Assembly (NCBI RefSeq): GCF_037094685.1
Contig: NZ_CP146614.1
Location: 1,302,001 to 1,366,000 of the forward strand
From: Massilia sp. METH4
GTDB lineage: Bacteria > Pseudomonadota > Gammaproteobacteria > Burkholderiales > Burkholderiaceae_D
Reading direction: 5' to 3'
Length of the DNA: 64,000 bases
Shown in pieces: positions 18,767 to 25,615 of the stretch. Under the pieces are notes generated by a model. It was not told where the DNA came from. It did not search any database and saw nothing but the letters and a program-made list of their open reading frames with translations. Numbering within the stretch: position 1 is the stretch's first letter; every line of letters starts with the position of its first letter. The position numbers and the translations under genes were made by a program.

Positions 18767-19291
18767 ATGGAACGCTACACGAGAACCGCGATGGTGCTGC
18801 ACTGGCTCATCGCGCTGCTGATCATCGCGGCCTTCACGATGGGGCTCGTGATGGTCGATATTCCCGGCTTCACGCCGACCAAGCTGAAGTACTATTCCTG
18901 GCATAAATGGATGGGCGTGACCGTGCTGGCACTGGCCGCGCTGCGCCTGCTGTGGCGCCGCGCGAACCGCCCGCCGGCGCACCCGGCCGGCGTGGCGCGA
19001 TGGCAGGCCAGGGCGGCGGACGTGACCCATGTTCTGCTATACGTGCTGATGTTCGCCGTGCCGCTGTCCGGCTACCTGTACACGACCGCGGCCGGGGTGC
19101 CCGTCGTCTACCTGGGCATGTGGCAGATTCCGGCCGCGTTCGAGGCGGATCCGGCATGGAAGGAGGCGCTCAAGCCCGTCCACTACTGGCTGAACATGGC
19201 GCTCGCCGCCCTCGTGGCGGTGCACGTGGCCGCCGCGCTGAAACACCATTTCGTCGATCGGGACAATGTCCTGAAACGCATGCTTCCTTAA
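18767..19291 (+). CDS. Cytochrome b561 (YceJ-like)
   Basis: A 174-residue four-helix membrane protein of the bacterial cytochrome b561 family. Haem-ligand histidines appear in each helix region: MVLHWL, YSWHKWMG, VTHVLLY and KPVHYW/VAVHVA. It would move electrons between quinol and periplasmic partners in the inner membrane. A GGGGAAG site precedes the ATG. Two YceI-type genes follow, the first 14 bases after the stop; the yceJ-yceI pairing is also known in E. coli. Function in detail is unknown, but quinol oxidation tied to superoxide or acid stress has been proposed for this group. Confidence 0.9.
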   Translation: MERYTRTAMVLHWLIALLIIAAFTMGLVMVDIPGFTPTKLKYYSWHKWMGVTVLALAALRLLWRRANRPPAHPAGVARWQARAADVTHVLLYVLMFAVPLSGYLYTTAAGVPVVYLGMWQIPAAFEADPAWKEALKPVHYWLNMALAALVAVHVAAALKHHFVDRDNVLKRMLP

Positions 19292-19305
19292 CCGTTGGAG
19301 AGTTC

Positions 19306-19860
19306 ATGAAGACGCAGTTGAAACCATTCCTTCTCGCTTCCCTGGTCGGCCTGTCGCTGACGGCCGGCGCCGCCGTGCTGAAGACCGATCCCGCCAAGAC
19401 CACCGTCTCGGCCACGTTCAAGCAGATGAACGTGCCGGTCGAATCGAAGTTCAAGAAGCACAGCGTGACGATCGACTACGATGCAGCCAGGCCGGACGCG
19501 TCGAAGGCCACCGTGGAAGTGGACACGGCAAGCCTCGACATGGGCGACCCGGAATACAACCGCGAAGTGGCGAAGAAGGAGTGGTTCAACTCGGCGCAGT
19601 TCCCGAAGGCGACCTTCGTCTCGACCGCGATCAAGAGCGCCGGCCCGGGCAAGCTGAACGTGACCGGCAGGCTGACGATCAAGGGCAAGGCCACCGACGT
19701 CACCTTCCCCGTCACCGTCAAGACCGAGGCCGGCAAGCAGGTGTTCGACGGCGCCGTGCCGATCAAGCGCCTGACCTACAACATCGGCGAAGGCGAATGG
19801 AAGGACACCAGCATGGTGGCCGATGAAGTGACGATCAAGTTCCACGTCGTATCCCAATAA
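19306..19860 (+). CDS. YceI-family periplasmic lipid-binding protein, first copy
   Basis: A 184-residue exported protein. A signal peptide covers about residues 1-22 (KPFLLASLVGLSLTAGAA). The mature part is the YceI beta-barrel, with VSATFKQMNVPVESKF, FPKATFVSTAIK and LTIKGKATDVTFPVTVK, ending VTIKFHVVSQ. Family members bind long isoprenoid-type lipids such as quinone precursors. Co-transcription with cytochrome b561 suggests the two act together. The ATG at 19306 has TTGGAGAG upstream. The following gene is a diverged paralogue. Confidence 0.9.
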   Translation: MKTQLKPFLLASLVGLSLTAGAAVLKTDPAKTTVSATFKQMNVPVESKFKKHSVTIDYDAARPDASKATVEVDTASLDMGDPEYNREVAKKEWFNSAQFPKATFVSTAIKSAGPGKLNVTGRLTIKGKATDVTFPVTVKTEAGKQVFDGAVPIKRLTYNIGEGEWKDTSMVADEVTIKFHVVSQ

Positions 19861-19877
19861 TCCCCGAAGGAGACCGC

Positions 19878-20450
19878 ATGAAATCCACGTTGTTCGCCGC
19901 CCTGTTCGCCGCGCTGTTGCCCCTGTCCGGCCTGGCCGGCGCCACCACCTACAACATCGATCCGAGCCACACCTACCCCAGCTTCGAGGCCGACCACAAG
20001 GGCCTGTCGCTGTGGCGCGGCAAGTTCAACAGCACGAAAGGCACGATCACGATGGACCGCGCCGCCAAGACCGGCAACCTGGACATCACGATCGACATGG
20101 CCTCGGTCGACTTCGGCCACGACAAGATGAATTCGCACGCGAAGGCGCCGGATATCTTCAACGTCGAGAAATTCCCCACCGCCACCTACAAGGGCAAGTC
20201 GCTCAAGTTCAACGGCGACCAGCTGGTGGGCGTGGACGGCGAGCTCACGCTGAACGGCGTGACGAAACCGGTGGAACTGAAGGTGGACCGCTTCAAGTGC
20301 GTGCAGGACCAGCGCCTGAAGCGCGAAGTCTGCGGCGCCAACGCCACCGCCGAATTCAAGCGCACCGACTTCGGCATCAACTTCGGCATCCCGAACTTCG
20401 CGCCGGAAGTGAAGCTGGCGATCCAGGTCGAAGCCATCGCCGCCGAGTAA
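19878..20450 (+). CDS. YceI-family periplasmic lipid-binding protein, second copy
   Basis: A 190-residue exported paralogue of the preceding gene. The signal peptide is about residues 1-23, ending LAGATTYN. YceI hallmarks are YNIDPSHTYPSFEADHKG at the mature N terminus, FNVEKFPTATYKGKS and LTLNGVTKPVELKVDRF. Two cysteines (FKCVQD and KREVCGAN) are absent from the first copy and may form a disulfide in the periplasm. A GAAGGAG site lies 17 bases after the previous stop, so all three genes form one operon. A terminator follows directly. Confidence 0.92.
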   Translation: MKSTLFAALFAALLPLSGLAGATTYNIDPSHTYPSFEADHKGLSLWRGKFNSTKGTITMDRAAKTGNLDITIDMASVDFGHDKMNSHAKAPDIFNVEKFPTATYKGKSLKFNGDQLVGVDGELTLNGVTKPVELKVDRFKCVQDQRLKREVCGANATAEFKRTDFGINFGIPNFAPEVKLAIQVEAIAAE

Positions 20451-20468
20451 CCGGCCGGCGCCCTGCCC

Positions 20469-20493
20469 AACCCCGCCGCGCGCGGGGTTTTTT
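20469..20493 (+). terminator. Terminator after the cytochrome b561-YceI operon
   Basis: AACCCCGC-CGC-GCGCGGGGTT followed by TTTT, 18 bases after the last stop. A REP-like element starts immediately after it. Confidence 0.85.
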
Positions 20494-20604
20494 GTTGCCT
20501 GAACCCCGGTGACAGGCTCCGGCTTTTTTGCAACATTTCCCGAAACCCGGTGACAGGCTCCGGGTTTTTCGCAACTTTCCCGGAAAACGGAGCCTGTCAC
20601 CGGG
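20494..20604. repeat. Twin-hairpin REP-like element, core CCGGTGACAGGCTCCGG
   Basis: Two direct copies of the word CCGGTGACAGGCTCCGG (20505 and 20548 regions) and one inverted copy GGAGCCTGTCACCGGGG (20588-20604). The outer framework GTTGCCTGAA, GCAACATTTCCCGAAA and CGCAACTTTCCCGG matches that of the elements at 3039 and 61314, although the core word is unrelated. Confidence 0.82.
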
Positions 20605-20658
20605 GTTCTCCCACCGGGGTTCTCGCCGGCTCTCTGCGCCGCGCCCCGTCATCTTTTG

Positions 20659-20680
20659 TTGACGATTCCGATATCGTCAA
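20659..20680. promoter_or_regulatory. Dyad operator-like sequence before the small HTH gene
   Basis: TTGACGAT and ATCGTCAA form an exact 8-bp inverted repeat separated by six bases, ending 13 bases before the HTH gene. The site is suitable for an autoregulatory dimer, but no binding evidence is available. Confidence 0.5.
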
Positions 20681-20693
20681 CTAAGATTGACGC

Positions 20694-20903
20694 ATGATCG
20701 ATACCCAATCCCTCCCCCGTCCCGACGATCCCGCCGAAGCGCTGGCGGCCGTCGTTGCGCTGCGCCTTGCGGCGGACCAGCTCGAGCGCCAGGCGGTAGC
20801 GGCGGCCATCGCCCAGGGCTGGTCCTGGAGCCAGGTCGCCGATGCGCTGGGCGTGTCGAAGCAGGCGGCGCACAAGCGCCTTGCCCCGTTGATTCAATCC
20901 TGA
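20694..20903 (+). CDS. Small helix-turn-helix protein
   Basis: A 69-residue protein made almost entirely of helices. The C-terminal half has a clear helix-turn-helix, GWSWSQVADALGVSKQAAHK, resembling region 4 of sigma factors and small RNA-polymerase-associated regulators. It would bind DNA in the cytoplasm. It is directly followed, 11 bases later, by a Clp-N-domain gene with a strong ribosome site, and such pairs are known in other bacteria. A dyad sequence just upstream may be its own operator. The target genes are unknown. Confidence 0.8.
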   Translation: MIDTQSLPRPDDPAEALAAVVALRLAADQLERQAVAAAIAQGWSWSQVADALGVSKQAAHKRLAPLIQS

Positions 20904-20914
20904 AAGGAGCCTTC

Positions 20915-21430
20915 ATGCTGCAGCGCCTGAAACAGCGCATCGCCGATATGCGCACCATCAAAACCCTGTGCGAGGCGGCCGAGCGGCACGCCAATGCGAT
21001 GGGGGAACGCGAACCCGGCCCGGAGCACTTCCTGCTGGCGGCGCTCGACCTGCCGGACGGCCTGGCGCGGCGTGCGTTCGAACATGCCGGCGCCGACCCG
21101 TCCCGGCTGCGCGCGGGCATCACGGCGGCGCACGGCGCGGCGCTGGCAGCGGCCGGTATCGATCCGGCCGTACTGGCCGCCCCCGCACCCGTGCCGCCCG
21201 CCACTGGCGCCTACCAGGCCAAGGGATCGATGGAATCGGTGATGCGCGCGCTGTCCGACTGGCCGCGTTCGGCCGGCGAACCGCTGACGGGTGCGCATGT
21301 GGCGGCCGTCGTGGCCGCCAGTGCGCACGGCACGGCGGCAAGGGCCTTGCAGGCCATCGGCGTCGAGCCGGCCGCCCTGGCCGCCGCGGCGCGCGCGGAG
21401 ATCGCCTCGGCAACGCGCCACGCGGCCTGA
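20915..21430 (+). CDS. Clp N-terminal-domain protein without ATPase
   Basis: A 171-residue protein carrying two Clp-N-like repeats and no AAA+ module. Repeat segments include RTIKTLCEAAERHANAMG with GPEHFLLAALDLPDG, and the second half shows VMRALSDWPRSAGEPLTGAH. Clp-N repeats recognise substrates for ClpA, ClpB or ClpC. A stand-alone form could act as an adaptor or as the sensor partner of the HTH protein encoded just before it. An AAAGGAG site precedes the ATG. The regulatory role is inference from linkage. Confidence 0.78.
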   Translation: MLQRLKQRIADMRTIKTLCEAAERHANAMGEREPGPEHFLLAALDLPDGLARRAFEHAGADPSRLRAGITAAHGAALAAAGIDPAVLAAPAPVPPATGAYQAKGSMESVMRALSDWPRSAGEPLTGAHVAAVVAASAHGTAARALQAIGVEPAALAAAARAEIASATRHAA

Positions 21431-21564
21431 CGGGAGCGGTTTTCGCCGCACTGTTGCGCCAGGCCGCCATTGCCGCTGCCGAGCCTTGCTTCGCCGCTGC
21501 TACCGTCGTACATTTTGGTTAATAAAAAAGCAAACAATTTCACAACCAAAATAACGGGAACGTC

Positions 21565-22614
21565 ATGGAGAGGCACCAGAACAATTTCAACCTGCTGCGC
21601 CTGCTGCTCGCCCTGCTCGTGCTGCTGTCGCACGCGCCCGAGCTGCAGGATGGCGACCGCCACCGCGAGCTGCTGACGCAGCTGTTCCACACCCTGTCCT
21701 TCGGCGAGCTGGCGGTCGACGGCTTCTTCCTGCTGAGCGGCTACCTGATCGTGCAGAGCTGGGATCTCGATCCCGTGCCGGTACATTTCCTGCGCAAGCG
21801 GGTGCTGCGCATCTATCCCGGCTTCATCGTCGCGAGCCTCGTCTGCGTCTACCTCGTGGCGCCGCTCGGCGCCGACCCGGCGCGCTACTTCAGCGAGCTG
21901 TCCACGGCCACGGTCGCCCTGTGCATCGCCGTGCTGCACGGCCCCATTACCCCGCCCGTGTTCGAAGGCTTGCCGGAACCGCAGGTGAATGGTTCGATGT
22001 GGACGATCATGCGCGAGTTCGCCTGCTACCTGGCGGTGATGCTGCTGGGCGTTGCCGGCGGCATCCGCCACCGGGCCATCTGGCTGGCGCTGACGGTCGC
22101 GGGCTTCACCGCCTACCTGTATGCCTCGTTCGGCCTGCCGCTGCCATGGGCACCGCTGGGCATGCTGCTGCAAGATCCGATCGTGCGGCTCGGTTCGCTG
22201 TTCTTCGCGGGGGGCTGCTTCTACCTGTACCGCGATTGCTACCGCTTCACGCGGCGCGGTGCGCTGATCTCGGCCGTGGCGCTGCTGGCCCTGATGTTCT
22301 CGCGCCGTTATGCCGAGCTGGGCCTGGCTACCTTCGGCGGCTACCTGCTGTTCTACTTCGCGTTCCGCCCCATGTGGCTGACGGAGGCATTCAACAAGCT
22401 GCCCGACATTTCCTATGGCGTCTACCTGTACGGCTGGCCCGTGCAGACGCTGCTGGTCGCTTACCTGCCGCCGCTGTCGCCGTGGGTCAAGCTGGGCCTG
22501 GCCTGCCTGATCGTGCTGCCGGTCAGCGTGCTCAGCTGCTACCTCGTGGAACAGCCGCTGCTCAAGCTGAAGAACGCGCGGCGCCGCGCGCTGGCCGCCG
22601 GCGCCCGCGCATGA
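21565..22614 (+). CDS. Membrane acyltransferase (acyltransferase 3 family)
   Basis: A 349-residue multi-spanning protein of the acyltransferase 3 / OafA-like group. It starts NNFNLLRLLLALLVLLSHA, where the His is the conserved catalytic residue, and continues VDGFFLLSGYLI and FLRKRVLRIYPGFI. About ten membrane helices follow. Such enzymes add acetyl groups to surface sugars. An AT-rich spacer with a GGGAAC site precedes it. Its stop codon lies inside the 8-bp target duplication of the IS1595 element, so the insertion left the protein intact but separated it from the hairpin at 23748. Confidence 0.88.
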   Translation: MERHQNNFNLLRLLLALLVLLSHAPELQDGDRHRELLTQLFHTLSFGELAVDGFFLLSGYLIVQSWDLDPVPVHFLRKRVLRIYPGFIVASLVCVYLVAPLGADPARYFSELSTATVALCIAVLHGPITPPVFEGLPEPQVNGSMWTIMREFACYLAVMLLGVAGGIRHRAIWLALTVAGFTAYLYASFGLPLPWAPLGMLLQDPIVRLGSLFFAGGCFYLYRDCYRFTRRGALISAVALLALMFSRRYAELGLATFGGYLLFYFAFRPMWLTEAFNKLPDISYGVYLYGWPVQTLLVAYLPPLSPWVKLGLACLIVLPVSVLSCYLVEQPLLKLKNARRRALAAGARA

Positions 22615-22618
22615 AAAA
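22611..22618. repeat. IS1595 target-site duplication, left copy
   Basis: ATGAAAAA directly precedes the left inverted repeat and is repeated exactly after the right inverted repeat. The acyltransferase stop TGA is within it. Confidence 0.9.
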
Positions 22619-23742
22619 GGCGCTGTTCGCGGACGCTAGGCTTTCCCGTAATCACGGAACTTCTGAATCCGGTCGCTGTCAGTAGCGGCCTGAGCCTTGC
22701 TTGCTCGGCGCCACCCCGACGCCCAGCCAGTGCGACGGCGTGGTGAGCGCGCCAGCGTCCAGCACGCGTTGCCAGCCGGTGTAATTGGCCAGGTAGCGGC
22801 TGGCCACACCGTTGAACCGGCGCAGCCATGTCTTGAAGCGACTATGCCAGCCGTTAACATTTTGAATGTGGATGGCCTCTCGAACCCTCTCGCCGCGCTG
22901 CACGTTGACTGATTCGTGCGTGATGCCGGCCTGCCGCGCGAACGCCTGGTAAGCATTGGCGCCATCGCTGATAAGAATGACGTCCCGCGCCAGTACGGGC
23001 AGCAGGTGCCTGGCCAGTTGCCCCGCGCTGACCGGTCCGCGCCCGGTCACGAAGTCGTACGTGAGCTTGTTGCGGTCGCGGGCGACGAGAATGCAGTCGA
23101 GCTCGCAGCTGATGCCGCGCCGGGTCGCCTTGCCGCCCCGCTTGCGGGCCGGGCGGTCCAAGTGGCGCGATCCCTTCTGCGATTCCAAGTGATAGGTTTC
23201 ATCGGCCTCCACGACCGTTGACAATTCGGGGCGCCGCTCCTGCCGGACGGCGGCAATGAACCGGTGCCGCCATCGAAAACTGGTCGACTTGGCCACCGAC
23301 ACCCGCTTGGCCGCGCCGCGCACGGTCGTCGATTCGATCAGGCATTGCAGGTACGCCAGCCATTTGTCACGCCGCTTGAGGTGGGCCAGGGGCGTGCCGG
23401 TCAACGCGTTATAACTGCTTCTGCATCCCATGCACCGATAGCGCTGCAAGCCGTTGGCCTTGCCGCTGCGGTGGCAATGGGGGCAGGCGCAATGCGGGCA
23501 AGGAGGTCTTCCCGCCGCCGCCTCGATCAGGGCGAGGCACTGGCCAGGGTGCGCGATCGTGGCCAGGAATTCCCGCAAGGTCGCTACTTCGCCTGCTGCC
23601 AACTGCAGTTGGCACAGCGCCTTGAACACCACTTGAAAATCCGCCGTCCCCATTTCGGCCTCCTGATATGCATGAAGTAGCTCAACAGGAGGTCAGACAG
23701 GGTTTCGCGGTGGAAGTTCCCCAAGCATTGACGAACAGCGCC
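22619..23742 (-). mobile_element. Complete IS1595-family insertion sequence
   Basis: A 1124-bp element. The terminal inverted repeats begin GGCGCTGTTCG at both ends and match at about 17 of 22 bases. It carries one transposase gene on the minus strand and is flanked by an exact 8-bp direct repeat, the duplication length typical of IS1595. The open frame and perfect duplication suggest a recent insertion. A 130-bp relic of its left end lies at 42955-43084. Confidence 0.93.
22679..23653 (-). CDS. IS1595-family transposase
   Basis: A 324-residue transposase. The N-terminal zinc ribbon has CPHCACPHCHRSGKANG and RYRCMGC. The DDE-type catalytic core includes VEADETYHLES, LISDGANAYQAF and a C-terminal segment NVNGWHSRFKTWLRRF, where this family often shows an Asn/His variant before the final acidic position. 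A strong AGGAGG site lies seven bases before the ATG. The frame is intact from end to end, so the element may still be active. It lies entirely within the two inverted repeats. Confidence 0.92.
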   Translation of the reverse strand: MGTADFQVVFKALCQLQLAAGEVATLREFLATIAHPGQCLALIEAAAGRPPCPHCACPHCHRSGKANGLQRYRCMGCRSSYNALTGTPLAHLKRRDKWLAYLQCLIESTTVRGAAKRVSVAKSTSFRWRHRFIAAVRQERRPELSTVVEADETYHLESQKGSRHLDRPARKRGGKATRRGISCELDCILVARDRNKLTYDFVTGRGPVSAGQLARHLLPVLARDVILISDGANAYQAFARQAGITHESVNVQRGERVREAIHIQNVNGWHSRFKTWLRRFNGVASRYLANYTGWQRVLDAGALTTPSHWLGVGVAPSKQGSGRY

Positions 23743-23750
23743 ATGAAAAA
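23743..23750. repeat. IS1595 target-site duplication, right copy
   Basis: ATGAAAAA, identical to the left copy at 22611-22618. It is followed directly by the hairpin that originally lay just after the acyltransferase gene. Confidence 0.9.
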
Positions 23751-23778
23751 AGGCCGGGAAAATTTCCCGGCCTTTCAT
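23748..23778. terminator. Bidirectional terminator displaced by the IS
   Basis: AAAGGCCGGGAAA-TTTCCCGGCCTTT is a perfect palindrome with flanking A and T runs. It ends about 15 bases after the minus-strand stress gene stop, and before the insertion it would also have followed the acyltransferase gene. Confidence 0.8.
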
Positions 23779-23792
23779 CGCATCGTCACATC

Positions 23793-24926
23793 TTACTTGC
23801 CGTCGCGATCCGAATCGCCCGGAATCCGGCGTTCGATACGGTCCCAGGCGGCACGGGTCGCGCTCTTCGCTTCGTTCCAGGACAGGCGCGACTGCCCCTT
23901 CGTGCGCTCCCACTCGTTCTGCAGGTTCGACTCGTTGGTATTCCAGTCACCCGGGTAGTTGGCGCGGCCGTTGTAGCCCAGCGAGTAAGCGGGGTCGTAG
24001 TCGTTGTATTGGTATGCAGGGTTGTAGTACGACTCCTTGCTGTGCTGTTCTTCCCAGTATGTTTTTTCCTCGGCCGGGTTGACCAGGCCGCCGATCCCCT
24101 TGCCGGCCATGCCGCCGGCCAGCGCGCCGATCGCACCGCCGGCCGCCATGCCGACCGGACCGGCCGCGGCACCCATGGCCATGCCGGCCATCGCGCCGCC
24201 GCCCGCGCCCACGCCCGTCGCCAGGTGGTGGTCGCTCAGGTCGTCACCCGATTTCGGGTTCACCACTTCGGCCGCGCCCTTGCCGGCCAGGCCGCCGGCA
24301 ATGCCGCCCACGACGGCACCTGCCGCCATGCCGATCGGGCCGCCCGGCGTGCCGACTGCCGCACCCGCGGCGGCGCCGCCTGCCGCACCGAGGCCGGTGC
24401 CGATCACGTGCTGGCCGGCACTATCTTTCCAGCTCGATTCGATGTGTGCCGCATCGTCGTCGGAACGGGCGTTCACACCCATCACGATGCCGCCTTTCTT
24501 CAAGCCTTCCTCGTAGTGCTGCACGCGCTCTTCCGGAATGCCGGCGCCGATCAGCGCGCCCAGCAGGCCGCCGGTGAGGCCGCCCGCACCGGCACCTGCC
24601 AGCGCGGCGGCCAGCGGGCCGGCCACCACGACGCCCAGGCCCGGCAGGACCAGCGTGGTGCCCACGGCGGCAACGGCCGCCAGCGCGGCACCGATCGCGC
24701 CGCCCACGCCGGCGCCGATACCGGCACCTTCGGCAGCCTTGCTGCCCAGTTCCGTTTCGATCTGGTCGCCGCTGAAGTAGCGTTTGCGGGTTTCATCGGA
24801 CATCAGCACATTGATGTCATCCTTGCCGTAGCCACGCGACGTGACATGGTGATAGGCACGCTCGGCGCTTTCGCGGTCATTGAACAGGCCCGTGACCAGG
24901 CGGGAATTCTGATTGGTTTGGCTCAT
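23793..24926 (-). CDS. Stress-associated protein with glycine-zipper segments
   Basis: A 377-residue protein. The N-terminal part (about 1-60) resembles the general-stress YflT-type domain, with LVTGLFNDRESAERAYHHV and GYGKDDINVLMSDE. Two long Gly/Ala-rich hydrophobic stretches follow (about 65-140 and 180-280), rich in GxxxG steps like glycine zippers, for example GAGIGAGVGGAIGAAL. Between them is a short soluble domain with GGIVMGVNARSDDDAAHIE. The C-terminal tail is polar and Tyr/Asn/Trp-rich. It is probably membrane-inserting or self-associating; its role is unknown beyond a likely stress link. The start at 24926 has AAAGGA upstream. Confidence 0.75.
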   Translation of the reverse strand: MSQTNQNSRLVTGLFNDRESAERAYHHVTSRGYGKDDINVLMSDETRKRYFSGDQIETELGSKAAEGAGIGAGVGGAIGAALAAVAAVGTTLVLPGLGVVVAGPLAAALAGAGAGGLTGGLLGALIGAGIPEERVQHYEEGLKKGGIVMGVNARSDDDAAHIESSWKDSAGQHVIGTGLGAAGGAAAGAAVGTPGGPIGMAAGAVVGGIAGGLAGKGAAEVVNPKSGDDLSDHHLATGVGAGGGAMAGMAMGAAAGPVGMAAGGAIGALAGGMAGKGIGGLVNPAEEKTYWEEQHSKESYYNPAYQYNDYDPAYSLGYNGRANYPGDWNTNESNLQNEWERTKGQSRLSWNEAKSATRAAWDRIERRIPGDSDRDGK

Positions 24927-24971
24927 GGCTGTATTCCTTTCATAGGGTCGATGGACACTTGCACAATAGTC

Positions 24972-24984
24972 GTGCGGACCGCAC
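24972..24984. promoter_or_regulatory. Short perfect dyad upstream of the stress gene
   Basis: GTGCGG-A-CCGCAC lies about 46 bases before the stress-protein start, in a 231-bp spacer between divergent stress genes. It may be an operator. The spacer holds no other gene that I can see. Confidence 0.3.
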
Positions 24985-25117
24985 CTTTCTGTACGCTTAC
25001 GCACCAAGTGCGCGCAACCGAGCGCTCGTGCGGCGAACGTACGCTGGCGCACGGACCACGCGCTTCTCCAGCCGTTACACTTTTTTCCATGGCAGGGCTG
25101 ATGGCCCGGTCTCTATT

Positions 25118-25143
25118 CTCAACGATATGTCTCAACGATATGT
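25118..25143. repeat. 13-bp tandem duplication in the leader of the GlsB-like gene
   Basis: CTCAACGATATGT occurs twice without a gap, ending 14 bases before the ATG and directly before the ribosome site. Confidence 0.8.
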
Positions 25144-25157
25144 AAGGGGGAACGAGC

Positions 25158-25427
25158 ATGAACTTCATTATCTGGATCGTTATCGGCGGCATCATTGGCT
25201 GGCTTGCCAGCCTGGTCATGAAAACGGACGCCCAACAAGGGCTGTTCCTGAACGTGGTGGTCGGCATCGTCGGCGCACTGCTGGGCGGCTGGCTGCTGTC
25301 GCCCCTGTTCGGCACGGGCACCATCAATTCCGACGATTTCAGTCCACTCTCGCTGCTGGTGTCGTTCCTCGGCGCCGTGATCCTGCTGGCCATCGTCAAC
25401 CTGGTCTTCCGCGGACGAGCACGCTAA
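25158..25427 (+). CDS. GlsB/YeaQ/YmgE-family stress membrane protein
   Basis: An 89-residue protein with three predicted membrane helices (NFIIWIVIGGIIGWLASLVM, the middle VVVGIVGALLGGWLL and the last LVSFLGAVILLAIVNLVF). This is the transglycosylase-associated protein family, whose name does not reflect a proven enzyme. Members are induced by general or envelope stress. A strong AAGGGGG site precedes the ATG. It is divergent from the glycine-zipper stress gene and is followed by a terminator. Confidence 0.9.
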   Translation: MNFIIWIVIGGIIGWLASLVMKTDAQQGLFLNVVVGIVGALLGGWLLSPLFGTGTINSDDFSPLSLLVSFLGAVILLAIVNLVFRGRAR

Positions 25428-25448
25428 CCAACCTGGCGCAAGCCACGC

Positions 25449-25475
25449 AAGCCGGCCCACGGGCCGGCTTTTTTC
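25449..25475 (+). terminator. Terminator after the GlsB-like gene
   Basis: AAGCCGGCCC-AC-GGGCCGGCTT followed by Ts, about 22 bases past the stop codon. Confidence 0.9.
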
Positions 25476-25615
25476 ATGCCTGAACACCAAATTTCATGCG
25501 GTTTTGCCATCAAAATTCCTGATTGACGAATCTCAGTGCGATGCGGATACTTGCACGCGCCACGTAACCCGCGCGGCAAATCCAGGGACGCCTACAACTA
25601 CTCCTATACCATCGC

